A DNA stretch of 64,000 nt, taken from the NCBI GenBank assembly GCA_963573315.1, contig OY752142.1, forward strand, positions 558,001 through 622,000. The letters run 5' to 3'. This stretch comes from Entomortierella parvispora (lineage: Eukaryota; Mortierellomycota; Mortierellomycetes; Mortierellales; Mortierellaceae). A program made the position numbers and the translations under genes. Below, in pieces: positions 41,132-52,140 of the stretch; positions within the stretch are counted from its first letter, which is position 1; each line of letters begins with the position of its first letter. The notes below the pieces were generated by a model. It was not told where the DNA came from. It did no database searches and saw only the letters and a list, made by a program, of their open reading frames with translations.

Positions 41132-42607
41132 ATGGACTTTCCGAACGAGATTTGGTTAAAGATTGCCCACTATTTGTCTCTGGGAGACAAGGCAGCCAGT
41201 GCCCAGGTTTGCAAAAGCTGGAACGAGATCTTTATCTCTCAGCTGTACTACACAGTTGACCTGCGGCCGGATAGAAAACCTCAGAAAGAGACCGCACCTG
41301 AGGATGGTGATCCCGAGACATTGTCGACCACCGGAAGCAGCGATGGAAACACGCCTGACGAACTACCCCTACCGAGGGAGCTGCTTCAAAAGTACAGCCA
41401 CTTGATCCGAGAACTCATTCTCTGCTTTCCTTGTCCCTACCCTTATCTCTGGGAACTCACTCCAGCTATCAACTGTCTTGCGGCCCTGTACCTTGACTCG
41501 CCAGAAGGAGAGGAAAATTTGACTTATAATCCTTTGGACCGACGAGGACTGTCGCACCTTTTGATCAATAACCCCCAGATTCGGACCGTCTCCTTCCAGC
41601 ATCTCAACTTTGATGGCGCGTCCAGACTCTTCCGCCAAGTAGCCCGACATTGCGCCCATCTCCAATTCCTCTACGTGTTTGACTCATTCTTCAAGTTTGA
41701 AGACATGGAGTTGACGCTCGAGAAAAACCAGGGTCTTCGACGATTTTTTTTCAGCAACGACAATCGGTACTATATTTTCGATACACCGGCTCCAGAAGAG
41801 TGGGAGGACCCTATGGCTCGATTAGGGACTTTGTCCATCGCACATATTGAGAACGATGTCAATTCTTTAGATTCGACCCAGCTCCAAGAATTACTGCGTA
41901 GTATCCACATCACCCATCTGAACATCGTCGACTCGAATTCTGAGCATGTGGACGAGGAAGATCTCGCAAGCATGTTCTTCTTTTGGCCAGACGTTGTGAA
42001 TTATCGTCTGGTATACAAGAGTTTTGGTTTCCGGTCCATGAACGCCCTTGGCCACCATTTTGATCATTTGCGCACCCTGGACGTGTGCCGTAGTTTCCAT
42101 TTCAAGAATTGGATGTATGAAATCGTCTTGGCAGCTTGCCCACAACTTGTCAGCCTTGGAGTATGTGTACTCGACTTGAATTCACTGTTTGACGAGGACA
42201 GGGAGGAAGGAAAGAGTGCCGCTGTTGTGATCGTGATGCAACGCTTGCAAATCAAGGTCAATAACGTCAGCTTGCATAGCTGGGCCTGTGCTGGTCTCCA
42301 GGATTTCAAAGCCGTGCGCTTGATCTGGCCTAGGACCATTAAAAAGCAAAAGCGGGCGACAAGACATCTGATGGAGCTGAAACACCTCAAGAGTTTCTAC
42401 GTCCAGGAAGTGATTGTCAACCCCGAGGACTCTGAGACGATTGAAGGCCATGCTCAGGTCTTTTGGAAACAAGGCAGGTTTAGCCGTTTGCAACTCGAGC
42501 GAGATATGGAAACAAAGTGGATGACCAATGTCTGGCCCAACATGCAGAGCTTTAAGATGCTGTCCAGCTCCTTTAGTAGTGTCGTGTCGAACACCGTCGA
42601 TTACTGA
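41132..42607 (+). CDS. F-box protein C with leucine-rich region, paralogue of A
   Basis: This intronless gene of 491 codons starts at MDFPNEIWLKIAHYLSL. The F-box at residues 1-45 is close to that of protein A at 1883 (AASA.VCKSW..IFISQLY.T.DLRP in both), and the resemblance continues through the leucine-rich body to the end (KWMTNVWPNMQ against RWMTDAWPDLQ). Lengths are nearly equal (491 and 486). The frame is open upstream but low complexity, as in A. It probably encodes an SCF substrate adaptor. The gene is convergent with the PXA protein gene; their stop codons are 51 bp apart. Confidence 0.82.
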   Translation: MDFPNEIWLKIAHYLSLGDKAASAQVCKSWNEIFISQLYYTVDLRPDRKPQKETAPEDGDPETLSTTGSSDGNTPDELPLPRELLQKYSHLIRELILCFPCPYPYLWELTPAINCLAALYLDSPEGEENLTYNPLDRRGLSHLLINNPQIRTVSFQHLNFDGASRLFRQVARHCAHLQFLYVFDSFFKFEDMELTLEKNQGLRRFFFSNDNRYYIFDTPAPEEWEDPMARLGTLSIAHIENDVNSLDSTQLQELLRSIHITHLNIVDSNSEHVDEEDLASMFFFWPDVVNYRLVYKSFGFRSMNALGHHFDHLRTLDVCRSFHFKNWMYEIVLAACPQLVSLGVCVLDLNSLFDEDREEGKSAAVVIVMQRLQIKVNNVSLHSWACAGLQDFKAVRLIWPRTIKKQKRATRHLMELKHLKSFYVQEVIVNPEDSETIEGHAQVFWKQGRFSRLQLERDMETKWMTNVWPNMQSFKMLSSSFSSVVSNTVDY

Positions 42608-42658
42608 CCCATTCAAGAGTAGGATGTTGATGCAAAATAAAACGAGTTGTTGCTTTTT

Positions 42659-45098
42659 TTATTGATCTGGGTATATTTCTGGGACGAGTTTCGACAATAA
42701 AAGGTCAAGAGCAATGTATATGAGGTGCTTGTTACAAATCTTATTCTGGAATGGCTCCAATGCATCTTGGGCAGCCTCTAGATGATGGATTCCTTGCTTC
42801 CCAAAAAATACATCTCGAAGGTGTGCTAGAAGACAAAAGGAGAAAAAAAAAAAAGGGATTAATATCCAAGCCATCGACTATCCATCTGCGGCAGAGGAGA
42901 CATTTCGTGTGATATTGATATTTTTCTTTAAATACCTGGAATGGTGCGAAGAATTCTGAGCTCCGCCTCCTTTCGCGCTTTTTCCATCTCGTTCACGCCT
43001 CTTGGTCGTGGTGGGGATGAGTTGGGATCCGGCCATAATGCCCGCCTGCCGGCCTGTATGTAAGTAACCAGCTGCTTCTCTGCAAAGATCCAGTGCACTC
43101 CATGCGCCAAAAGTCTGCGGAACAACGCCAACGTCAACAAAAAAAAAAAAAAAAAAAAAAAAAAATAGGTTGTTAGACTCGAAGGATATTTTTTCCCGAC
43201 TGGTGTGACATATACATATATCCAATAACGAGACCAACTTCTTACCTATCAATAGCTCCGCCTCCCAAAGTCCTGATGAGCGGCCAGCCCATGATCTCCC
43301 ACTGCCTCCAGATGACCGGATTCCGCTCCTCCAGATAAAACACCTCCTTCAAAAGTCCAAAAATTCCCGTCTCTAGCTCCACATGGGCCGGCGCCTCAAT
43401 CTCCGAGTAGATCCATGCCAATGACTGTGATACCTGCCAAATTCGGTTCGGAAGTGCCGTCATGAAATGCAGAAACGCCACCAGCAAGGCGCCAAAGGGG
43501 ATCAAAACATTTTTGATCATGTATGAGGTGTACTGAGCTGGGGCCACTGTCACAGTCCATGCGGCTTGGTCCCATAGCCGAGCTGGCCACGCTTTAAAGT
43601 TTCGAGATTGGTGATTCTGCTGTTGTTTGCTAGTTGATAGCCCTGTTGGTTTTGCTGCTGTGTAGGATGTCCTGGTATCGGAAAACTGTGATTTTTTGCT
43701 GGCCGTACTGTTGTCACTCACGGGTATAGGAAGTGGAGCCTCTTCAGGAGGGACGTATTGCGGCGAAACGGGTATTCTTCCAGAACTCGAATTCAAGTCA
43801 CCAAAGGTGCTTTTCCCAGGGGGTGATGAATGTACGCCTCTCGGCTCTGCCCCTGCAAGTCGATGGGTGAGCAGACTATCATTTCTTTCAGGTCTCGACA
43901 AGAATGGTGAGGTTTTTGAATGACTCGGTCCAGGAGGCGGATAGTGGCGGTCTTTGGATGATGATTCCAATGCAGATGCTTGAGCGTCCTGAAGCAAATT
44001 CACCATCTCTTCCGTAGTTTTGATATTGGGTGTTGAGGATCGATGTATGAGCCTGCCTCTGCTCGTCGATGAAGATGGTAAACTTTGCATCCCTGATAAG
44101 AAGGACGACAGTTTATCGTGTTCTTTGAGTCTGATAATATCCTCGGCGCCTTTTTGCAAAAAGTCCTCGTATTCCTTGTCCGTTGGTTCAAAGCTAGCCA
44201 GTAACTAAAGAAAAATGAAATAGGGTACAGAGAAGATGTTAGCACTCTGCCCCCAAGGACATGCCATTTCAAAAGACATTACTGTTGAAGATCACGTACG
44301 GTGTTGACAATGTAGTTGATCATATCCGGCTCCGTCAAGATCTCGACCAGACTCCTGAGGACTAGACAGCACATGATCTCTCTGACTAGCCATCGGACGC
44401 AATCCGACTGGTACTCGACTTTTGGCAACAAAACCTTCAGGAGTTCATCCGCTAGCTGCCTCAGATATTCCTTTTCTGACTCTTCACTATCCCTGAGCGC
44501 AAAATGAGGCTGAAGACCATGAAATATGGACTCGATCGATTGGTTGGGCGCAAAGGCCGTGTTAAATTTTTGAGTCGCCTGTCGATAGTCGGCGTAGTGT
44601 GTCTTCAGCACCTCGGGAACTTCCTGCAGCAAAAGAGCAACCCAGTCAACCTAGCAGAGAGAAGCAAGCGCGTGTGTTAGATCCAATCATCCAATATCCT
44701 GTATTGCGTCTGGAAGAAAGAGAGCATGATCTCGTCACCTGCTGACTCCTCCTCTCGAGTTCTCGGGCAATGTGATGGACCACATCAACAATGGCTGCGA
44801 CCAGTTCTGGGTCCGACGAAAAACTCGAGTACCAGGTCTGAATGAAGTCCTTCACCAATAGTGCTAGGAAATGATACGCCTCCGCATCAAGGTCCGGATG
44901 AGGTGCCTTCAGCAACTGAGGGACGGGCTCTCGCTGTTGAATGTGACGAGGAAAGAGAATGCGCAAATACGACGGTGGTGGAGTGGGTTGATGCCGATGG
45001 TCTTTGCTGACAGCCCTACGATGCTGCTGTGAACGCTGTTGTTGTTGTGGTGGCTGCTGCTGCTGACGCTGAGGCAGCGACTGTTGGTGTTGTTGCAT
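42659..45098 (-). CDS. PXA and Nexin_C domain protein (SNX13/Mdm1/Nvj3-like)
   Basis: Five exons (45098-44739, 44650-44300, 44204-43246, 43114-42936, 42825-42659) give 671 residues. The first 45 are Gln-rich. A PXA domain spans about 60-240 (EAYHFLALLVKDFIQTWYSSFS and VRWLVREIMCCLVL). A disordered Ser/Pro linker follows, then a membrane-like segment (FGALLVAFLHFM). A sorting-nexin C-terminal domain runs from about 500 to the end (LIRTLGGGAIDRL, HWIFAEKQLVTY, NKHLIYIALDLLLSKLVPEI). There is no PX domain between them, unlike Mdm1 or SNX13, but like yeast Nvj3. The PXA/Nexin_C pair forms a lipid-binding unit at organelle contact sites. The exact role here is unknown. Confidence 0.83.
43139..43165. 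repeat. A27 homopolymer in the PXA gene intron 3
   Basis: On the coding strand it is T27, ending 24 nt before the CCGCAG acceptor at 43115. Confidence 0.8.
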
Positions 45099-45193
45099 GC
45101 AGGTTCTTAGGCCCTTGGGAATGTCGAAATGAAGGATAGAATGTCAAACGGATGCATGCATGCATGCATGCACGCTGCACGTTGAAAGTTACA

Positions 45194-45196
<3 letters not shown>

Positions 45197-45227
<31 letters not shown>
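45197..45227. promoter_or_regulatory. A31 tract upstream of the PXA gene
   Basis: On the coding strand it is T31, starting 99 nt before the PXA start codon and filling most of the gap to the F-box D stop codon at 45251. It is a likely poly(dA:dT) promoter element. CATGCATGCATG repeats lie beside it (45152-45175). Confidence 0.5.
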
Positions 45228-45230
<3 letters not shown>

Positions 45231-45250
45231 CGTGCAGTGCAAATGAGGAT

Positions 45251-47734
45251 TTATTTGTCCATCACAAAGTCGATATCGGGCCACCTCTTTCTGGCCTCCT
45301 CTCTCATGGCGCTGCGTATCTCAACTGTAAATTCTTTGCACCGAAGATGGAGTCTTTCCATCTCGGGAAAGTGCGAGTCAATCCAGTCGAAAAACGCAAC
45401 CGGCCATCGCTCCATGATTGGATTCTTTGGTTGCCCGTACAGCCGGAGAGTCATATCTGTCAGCTGTGGGATTGGCAAAGGTAATGCTGGTATGATAGGC
45501 GCTGGGAGGGATCCAGTATCGGTCGTAGTCCTGTTGAGTGCCAGGTACCGGCTTGAAGGCGCTGGTTCGGTCTTGGAGATGTCTGTGCTGGCAGTATGGA
45601 CAAGACACGCGCACTGCATGACACCTGCAACTTTCTCCAACTTTGCAAACCAACAGGAACCTGGCCCCCTAGGCGGCGATTCGTTCATACCGCATCTGAA
45701 CGGAAACCGATCTAGGCCCCAGACATCATAGACCGCAAGTCTTTTGAGATTGGGCATTCTCGGTAGATATTCTTTCCAAAACTCGTCTTGGACATCATCT
45801 GGTACACGATTTTTCTCATGAATCTCTGGGGTCGTTAGCTCGAGAACTCGCAACGTGTTAAAGCAAGGTGGGAACCTATACTCATTCACGCGAAAGGCCT
45901 TGGCCGGTTTCGCAACCTTCATGAAAAGAGACAGCTTTGCCCCAAGGACCAATGTCTCCAGATAGTGGAACTGGTCCAACTTGTATAGCAAATAAGAGAG
46001 GCTGGCTCTCTTTACAAACTTGCTGGATTTCCAAGTTTCGACAGCCAGGTGACTTATCTCCAGCTTCTTCAAAAAGCGCTTAGGGCTGTCCTGCAGTTGG
46101 CTTTGTCGACTCTGGAAAGCATCTACTATGTAAGGAGAGCGACGGTCGAGAATATGTCCAGGACATGTGATGGCGAACTCTTCCAAGTCCACAAGGCAGT
46201 GCACGATTGTTTTCAAACTAATGGCGCTCGTGTTTTTGAGCGACAGCCGCTTTAGGCCTGAGAAAACAGGGGTGACTTTTTCGCGTGACTTTTCAATGCA
46301 ACTCACCACACGGCCATTATCAATGAACCGAACGTCCAGTTCTTCCAAGGCAGGAAAACCTTCCAGTAGTCGGCACACATCGTCGATCCCAAAATTTAGC
46401 ATGCTGCCTAGTCGAAGAGTTTTGATGCCTAATCGTTGTGGGGTTGGGAACGACGTCGCGCTCATAACTGGTTCCCCGGTGGTTGCTGCTGTCCCGGGTG
46501 CATGTGTCTTGCTGCAACAGGCCATGATCGAAGATCGTTGGTCCGAAGTGATATATTTCGGGCGCCAGATGCAGAGGGCGAACTGTGATAGCTGTGGGAA
46601 GTGCTGACAAAACATAGTGAATTCTCGCGACTTCCAATCCGTTTGGCCTCCAATTGACAGCACCTCGATCCCCTGCAGAGATTCAGGAACCCTACACACA
46701 TCGCTGGCTGGAAAGGGGTACCCCACCAACGGAAAAATGTTATATTCCGGGGTTGGTACCCCTACTGCCAACTCCTTCAATCGATAGCGGACATTTCCCT
46801 GGGAAGGTGGTCCATATAGATTCAGAATCGGTCCTGAGGGCGAAAGAGATGTTCCTTCTGTGGCCATGACGGATGAAGAGGGTGTCACTGATCCTTGCAA
46901 CAATTGTTGGATCAGCTTCTGCTGGTATGGATGGTCCACTCGAGCGTAACCTTTATCCCTTGTAGCCTTAAACCTGGGGAATATCGATAGCGCCTTTAAC
47001 TCTGTGCAGTTTGCTGCAATGTAATCGAAAGTTATAGGGCTCTTGTCCTCAGCGATCGGGATATCCACCACTCTTAACACAGAGATCAGGTGAGGGATTT
47101 GTAGGAGGTGCCACGCTCGTAATCTGCCGAGCTTAGGAAAGCGCTCTTCACATTTCTGGTCTTCAATCCGCAGCGAGATCCTGAAGTATTGATCAGCTGC
47201 AGATTTGAATGATCGAGATACAAGACGTAGACGGGCCAAAGTCCTTTTGCTGTGCGACCAGTGACCAAATATCATCAAAAGAATCTCGGGGGGGATGTCT
47301 GCTCCCGCCTTTGCTGCGATTACGCTGAGGTACTGTCCTTGATGGTGCTGCTGAGGCAGAATAATTGGCGGCGATAGAAGCGGTGACATTGGTTCCAGTG
47401 GCTGCTGTGCTTGTTGCTGTTGTTCTTGTCGGTGCGGCTCTTGCAGTTCTCGCGATTCTTGTGTTTGTTGTGCTTGTTGGGGTTGTTGCGGTTTTTGCGG
47501 TTGCTGCAGCAGCTCCAGGTGAGGCTCTTGTTGTTGATGTTGTTGATGCTTTTGCTGCTTCTGCTTCTCCTGTTGCTGCTGTTGTAGTGGTAGCTGTGGT
47601 AGCTGTGGTAGCGGAGCCTGCTTTTGATGCTGTTGCTGCTGTTGCTCTTTTCTTTGCCCTTGGCCTCGAAGGATGGAGGACCTTCTGGTTGTGGGCTTGT
47701 TTCGCGTCAACTTTTCTCTCATTCCCCGCAGCAT
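45251..47734 (-). CDS. F-box protein D with N-terminal polyglutamine region
   Basis: This single exon encodes 827 residues from MLRGMREKLT; the open frame continues upstream but includes poor text. Residues 20-120 are dominated by glutamine (HQKQ, LQQQQQEKQKQ, PQQAQQTQ), encoded by CAG/CAA repeats that can vary in length. The F-box lies near 145-190 (IPPEILLMIFGHW then LARLRLVSRSFKSAADQYF). The rest is a set of leucine-rich segments (LGIKTLRLGSMLNFG, FPALEELDVRFI, LKRLAVYDVW). The probable role is SCF ubiquitin ligase adaptor; the target is unknown. It is in the same orientation as the PXA gene, 152 bp upstream of its ATG. Confidence 0.8.
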   Translation of the reverse strand: MLRGMREKLTRNKPTTRRSSILRGQGQRKEQQQQQHQKQAPLPQLPQLPLQQQQQEKQKQQKHQQHQQQEPHLELLQQPQKPQQPQQAQQTQESRELQEPHRQEQQQQAQQPLEPMSPLLSPPIILPQQHHQGQYLSVIAAKAGADIPPEILLMIFGHWSHSKRTLARLRLVSRSFKSAADQYFRISLRIEDQKCEERFPKLGRLRAWHLLQIPHLISVLRVVDIPIAEDKSPITFDYIAANCTELKALSIFPRFKATRDKGYARVDHPYQQKLIQQLLQGSVTPSSSVMATEGTSLSPSGPILNLYGPPSQGNVRYRLKELAVGVPTPEYNIFPLVGYPFPASDVCRVPESLQGIEVLSIGGQTDWKSREFTMFCQHFPQLSQFALCIWRPKYITSDQRSSIMACCSKTHAPGTAATTGEPVMSATSFPTPQRLGIKTLRLGSMLNFGIDDVCRLLEGFPALEELDVRFIDNGRVVSCIEKSREKVTPVFSGLKRLSLKNTSAISLKTIVHCLVDLEEFAITCPGHILDRRSPYIVDAFQSRQSQLQDSPKRFLKKLEISHLAVETWKSSKFVKRASLSYLLYKLDQFHYLETLVLGAKLSLFMKVAKPAKAFRVNEYRFPPCFNTLRVLELTTPEIHEKNRVPDDVQDEFWKEYLPRMPNLKRLAVYDVWGLDRFPFRCGMNESPPRGPGSCWFAKLEKVAGVMQCACLVHTASTDISKTEPAPSSRYLALNRTTTDTGSLPAPIIPALPLPIPQLTDMTLRLYGQPKNPIMERWPVAFFDWIDSHFPEMERLHLRCKEFTVEIRSAMREEARKRWPDIDFVMDK

Positions 47735-48752
47735 TGGTGATGTGAAATAAAAGGATGAGCCAAGGAATGACGCCAAACATGGTTCGCATGCATGATGCAT
47801 GCAAAAAGAGCGTGGCGCGCACGTGATTATTTCAGTTTTTGGTGGCGCTTTCGCTCGGCTGGTGTGCAGGCAGAGGATTCGAGGCGGACTCAACCACGCG
47901 ACACACGCTTCTGCAAGCGAGGTAAATCGACGCAGATGGGGTTGCGACATGTGTCTGGGCAACACACTTCACCGATATGACAAGGACACTTATTTACGAA
48001 AGGTGTAGTCTGACACAGAGGCGGCAAAGGAGTCTTGACTTTTGGACATTTCATATCAAAAACTGGTTCTTGTGCTTTGTCAAAGCCAGCAAGGAGAGTA
48101 TCATGATGACCAATTGACTGCGTTCATACTAACAAAGAGAGAGCGAGAAAGAGAGAGAAAGAGAGAAAGACGTGGACGGAGAGAGACAGGAACCGTTTTC
48201 AGTCGATTGACGTGGGACCTCTTGCAACACCAGCCCCCCTGCACAATGGAGTTGCTTTTACTTGCGTTTGTCTCTTTTCAGTTCGGAATGTGTGCTGCTG
48301 TTTTTTTTTTGATAAAGATGCAAAGGAAGACGAAAGGAATGCTCAGGATGTACGAAGGTGTAGGGAGAATTTCTCTTTTATCCCAGGCGTTTCTGAAGAG
48401 AAAGCATGGGGGTGAAAAAGAGAGGTAATAACGGGAGCAGGAATAGAAAGAACGTACAGAGAGAAGGGGGGATGGGAATATTTAGAAGAAATCTTGCCCC
48501 TGCTCAATGTTCGCTATAAAAAGGTCCATGGTACGCACCCAGGGACACAACAATTGATCCTTACCAGGCAGTCCGCCAAAGACCTAAGAAAGGCTGGCCG
48601 GATCAGTGCAGTGCTCAAGACCTGAACCTCGTCTCTTTTCTTCATTGTAAATGATCTTGTTTATTATCCTATTTGTGTTCATTCCTCAAACCCCTTCAAC
48701 TCTCAATGGTAACGTATCCCCAACATCAAATCCTGTGTTTTATGCTTTGTAG
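47735..48752. other. intergenic, no gene seen
   Basis: The stretch holds a GAGA-rich patch at 48135-48190 and the promoter of F-box D. No coding pattern is supported. Confidence 0.45.
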
Positions 48753-51605
48753 TTACTCGCGAGCCTTCTTGCTGCGGGGTGAAGAAGAAACAGCGACCTC
48801 GCTCGAAGCCTCATCGTCCTCATCCAAAACACTGGCGGAGCGACCCTTGGCCTTCTTCTTTCCTCCAGCCGCCAACTTGGTGGCAGCCACGGCAGCAGCA
48901 GCAGCGCCCTTGGTGCTGGGGCGTCCACGCTTGGCAGCAGTTTTCTTGGTGGTTGACTCATCCTTGACATCAGCAGCGATGGTGGTGGTGGTTTCGTCGC
49001 CCACAAGGGTGTCCACAGAGGAGACATCGGTCGTGAGCTGAACATTTGTCGTCGCAGTCTTCTTGGATCCCTTCTTGGCAGCAGTGGCGGTGGTAGTGGT
49101 GATGGTCTCCTTGATGGCCACGACCTCCTCCTTTTCAACAGCAACGGTGACAACATCCTTGTCGTCATCCTTGTCCTCCTTGACAGTCTCGACCACCTTC
49201 AGCTCATCCACAACAGTCTCCTCTACGACCACAGTCTCGACAATAGGTTCGGGAACACGGACACCAAAGACACGGACGCGAGAGATTCCACCGTCGGGGA
49301 AGATGTTAAGACGGACATGGGTATAGCTAACTTCACCGGCCACGATGCTGAAAATGTTCTTTTTGTCAGCCTCAATCTCTGTCTTGGACAACAGCTGAGT
49401 CCATCTGACCTCGGGGTCGAACTGGACATCGTTCTAAGATAAATGATCAAAGTAGCATTTGTCAATTCTCCCTACTTATATTGCAACCACATCCTCAGGA
49501 TTGATCAATTTGCCGAAAAAAGTCCACTTACATATTCGCTGGTGCAGGCATCCAAGCTAATGAAATCGGGGTTGTTGCCACGGAAGTGGGTTGTGTCGAC
49601 CTCCAAAGTCTCCAAAAGTCCAGCGGCGCCCAACTTGATCTCGACCCAATCGTGGTGGCCCTCCTTGCGGGAGCGGCGTGTCTGCCATCCATCACGAGTG
49701 TTGGCACCCTTGGTAGGGAGAATGAGGTTTGAAGGCTTTCCATAATGATCATCGCTAGTCTTGATCACACGAGCACCGCTGGAGAGGCAAGCCAAGTTGA
49801 AGATAGCTTTCTCCTCGGGGAAGATGGGCGAGACGTTTCCAAAAACACGAAGGCGGGCCTAAAAAATAATATAATAATTTGCAGTCGTCTCTTGTCAGTA
49901 TACTCCGTTACTTGGCTCAAGAGAAAGACGATAAACACGACTAGAGTATTGATCAGTCATCAAAAACCTACAATTCCACCATCGGGGTACATGTTCAAGC
50001 GGACATGGGTATAGACCTCATCCGAGGCCTTGAGTCCATAAATATGGTGCGAGTTTCCGCTCAACTTGATCTTGGGCAAGATTTCCTTCCACTATTGATG
50101 TTGAAAAAGAAAATATGATATCCCATCGGAGGAAGGTTAGGATTTGGACCCTGCATGTCGTCCATTTATATCCCAGTTCTATAATTCTTACCTCATACTT
50201 CTCCTTGATGCCCTCAATGATGATAGCGCCCTCAATCGAGGCATAGGAGGGGTGGCTTCCGTCAAAGAAAGAGGTGTCAACATCAAAGCCAGCAATGGTT
50301 CCGGGGGCAGCCAACTGGATGATGGCGGTGTGGTGCGAGTCCTTGTTGTGTCTCCTGTTAAATTGTTGATAACGCCAGTTGAGGAGGTGAGCCAAGGGGT
50401 AAAAAAGCGATGGATAGCCGGAGGAAATTGGGGTGTGCAAGATTGGAAGAGACAAAGAATCCCACGTTAGCAAACATTCCTGAAGGACACAAAAAAAGAG
50501 AATGCAGTCGGCGCCCGGCTCATATCATTTTTTCGAATTTTGATCTTTACCTGGTCTCCCATCCATCCTGCAGTAGCAAATGCCAAATTCGTTAAAGAGA
50601 AAAAAGCGGTACATAACAGTTGACAATATCGTTGACAAAGGTCGAATACAAAAATGAAGGGGATATGGAAGGAACACCACGGGTGAATAACCTTTCTTCA
50701 AATTTGGGTTTGTCAACGGGGCCGGGTTCTTTCTTTGAATGTGGAGTCGATTTTCCCCGGCTCCCCTAATTCCTCCACACGTAAAGAGACAAGCACAAGA
50801 AAGGGGCCTCCTTTTTGCATTACCTTCCAGAAACCATTGGCAGTCTCTCTGTTCTTGTCCTCAATAGCGGGACCATCCTTGATCAAATGGAATCCCTCGC
50901 CAAAGAGCTCGTCCGAGGTCTCGAGGACCTTGCCTCCACGGGCGGACGAAGCCAGTTCTATAAAAACGAGCAAAGAGGGGAGGGGGGTGAGTTTCGAGGT
51001 ACCACAGTAGAAACAAAAGAGACACACACACACACACACACGCACACACACTCTCTCTCTTCAAAAGGAGGTCGCAAACACAGGTGAAGTGCGCCTTTTT
51101 TTGGGCGTCGTCACTCCCGAGTTTGGTTGAGACTATCCAACGTCCAAAGGTCGCCCAGTCTGCAATCAATCAATCAGGCTGTCAAAATCAATCACTCCAT
51201 GGCTTCATCCGTCAAGGCCAACTGAAGGGATGCGCCATGTCCAAAGAAGAGCACAAGAAAAACGAGTTGATTGTCGCGTTTCCTTTGCGTTCCCGACCCG
51301 TTCTGTCATTGTACGTGTCCCTTGGCTTTTGATGGTCTCGCGTCCATGCCTGCTTGCTTTGCTTGTTTTGTCTGTTTCCCTTTTTTCTAGAGTTGATGAC
51401 AAACCCCAGCACGAAAACGCCAAACAAAAAACGTGGTTTTTTTGCCAAAAAGACGAGAGCGATAGGAACAATAAAAAGAAGTTCTCTGCTCCCGTTTAGT
51501 CGAAAAAGAACGGCACTCACCAGTGTACCGCTTCAGAAGCGCGTCCTTGTCTGCGCCATCGAGCTTGAAGTGGTGCTCGTCCTGTCTGCTCTGAACTTGA
51601 CCCAT
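48753..51605 (-). CDS. DAL2: allantoicase with AT-hook-like basic tail
   Basis: Seven exons (51605-51521, 50957-50824, 50567-50551, 50354-50192, 50091-49972, 49858-49532, 49433-48753) give 508 residues. Two allantoicase repeats are clear: each has ASSARGG or LSSGARV, DGWETRRxxxxxH and a YTHVRLNxxPDGGIxRxRVFG signature. The enzyme hydrolyses allantoate to ureidoglycolate and urea in purine catabolism. The core ends near residue 344, the full length of yeast Dal2 (343). A 164-residue tail follows: acidic and Val/Glu-rich first, then Lys/Ala/Thr-rich with KRGRP at 450-454 (AT-hook core) and KKKAKGRS and SKKARE near the end, like nuclear localisation signals. The tail is in the same exon as the last core residues. 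Exon 3 is only 17 nt. Confidence 0.94.
50551..50567 (-). other. 17-nt microexon of allantoicase
   Basis: CTGCAG at its left and GTAAAG at its right flank 17 nt encoding DGWET plus two bases of Arg. The joined text DGWETRRHNKDSHH is the conserved motif of the first allantoicase repeat, so the exon is required. Confidence 0.85.
51028..51060. repeat. CA/CT microsatellite in allantoicase intron 1
   Basis: A run of ACACAC with one G interruption is followed by TCTCTC. It lies in the intron between exons 1 and 2. Confidence 0.8.
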
Positions 51606-51713
51606 TGTTGTTGTGTTGTGCTGTCTGTTGGAAGAAGGGTTGATGTGATTGTGATTCCAGGGATGGAAAGGTGAAAGTGCGGATGGATTGTTCAAAAAGA
51701 AGACCCCAGACGC

Positions 51714-51740
51714 AAAAAAAAAAAAAAAAAAAAAAAAAAA
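51714..51740. promoter_or_regulatory. A27 tract upstream of allantoicase
   Basis: On the coding strand it is T27, starting 109 nt before the allantoicase start codon. Confidence 0.45.
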
Positions 51741-52140
51741 GCGCGGGCACTTTTTCCTGGGCCTTGCAAAAACAACACTGAAAGAAAGCGTGAATTAAGG
51801 GGCGGTGTGGATGGAAAGCGCGTCTTTTTGGGGGAAAGAAAAGAGATTTTTGGATTTTGAGCAAAAAATTGAATTTGGGCAGAACGCGTTTTTTTGTGTG
51901 TGTGTTTGTGTGTGTGTACGAGTGAGAGAGTTGTGTTTTTTTCTTTTTGTTTGTGCAAGTGTTTATTGAAAGACGCTATTTTACAAGTTGCTTGAGGATC
52001 CATTTCATGAGGGTGTGTCGTTGGGCGAAGGGAAAGAAGAAAGAGTCGTAGAGTGTCATCAAAGGTGGAGACATGAGGAAACATCAGAAGGGAAAAAGAC
52101 GACGTCAGGGCGGAGAACCATTTTTTTTTTTTTTGATTTT

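Noticed and set aside
47365-47745. Plus-strand frame of alanine and valine across the polyglutamine region of F-box D
   Set aside because: It is the antisense of CAG/CAA repeats and explained by the F-box gene.
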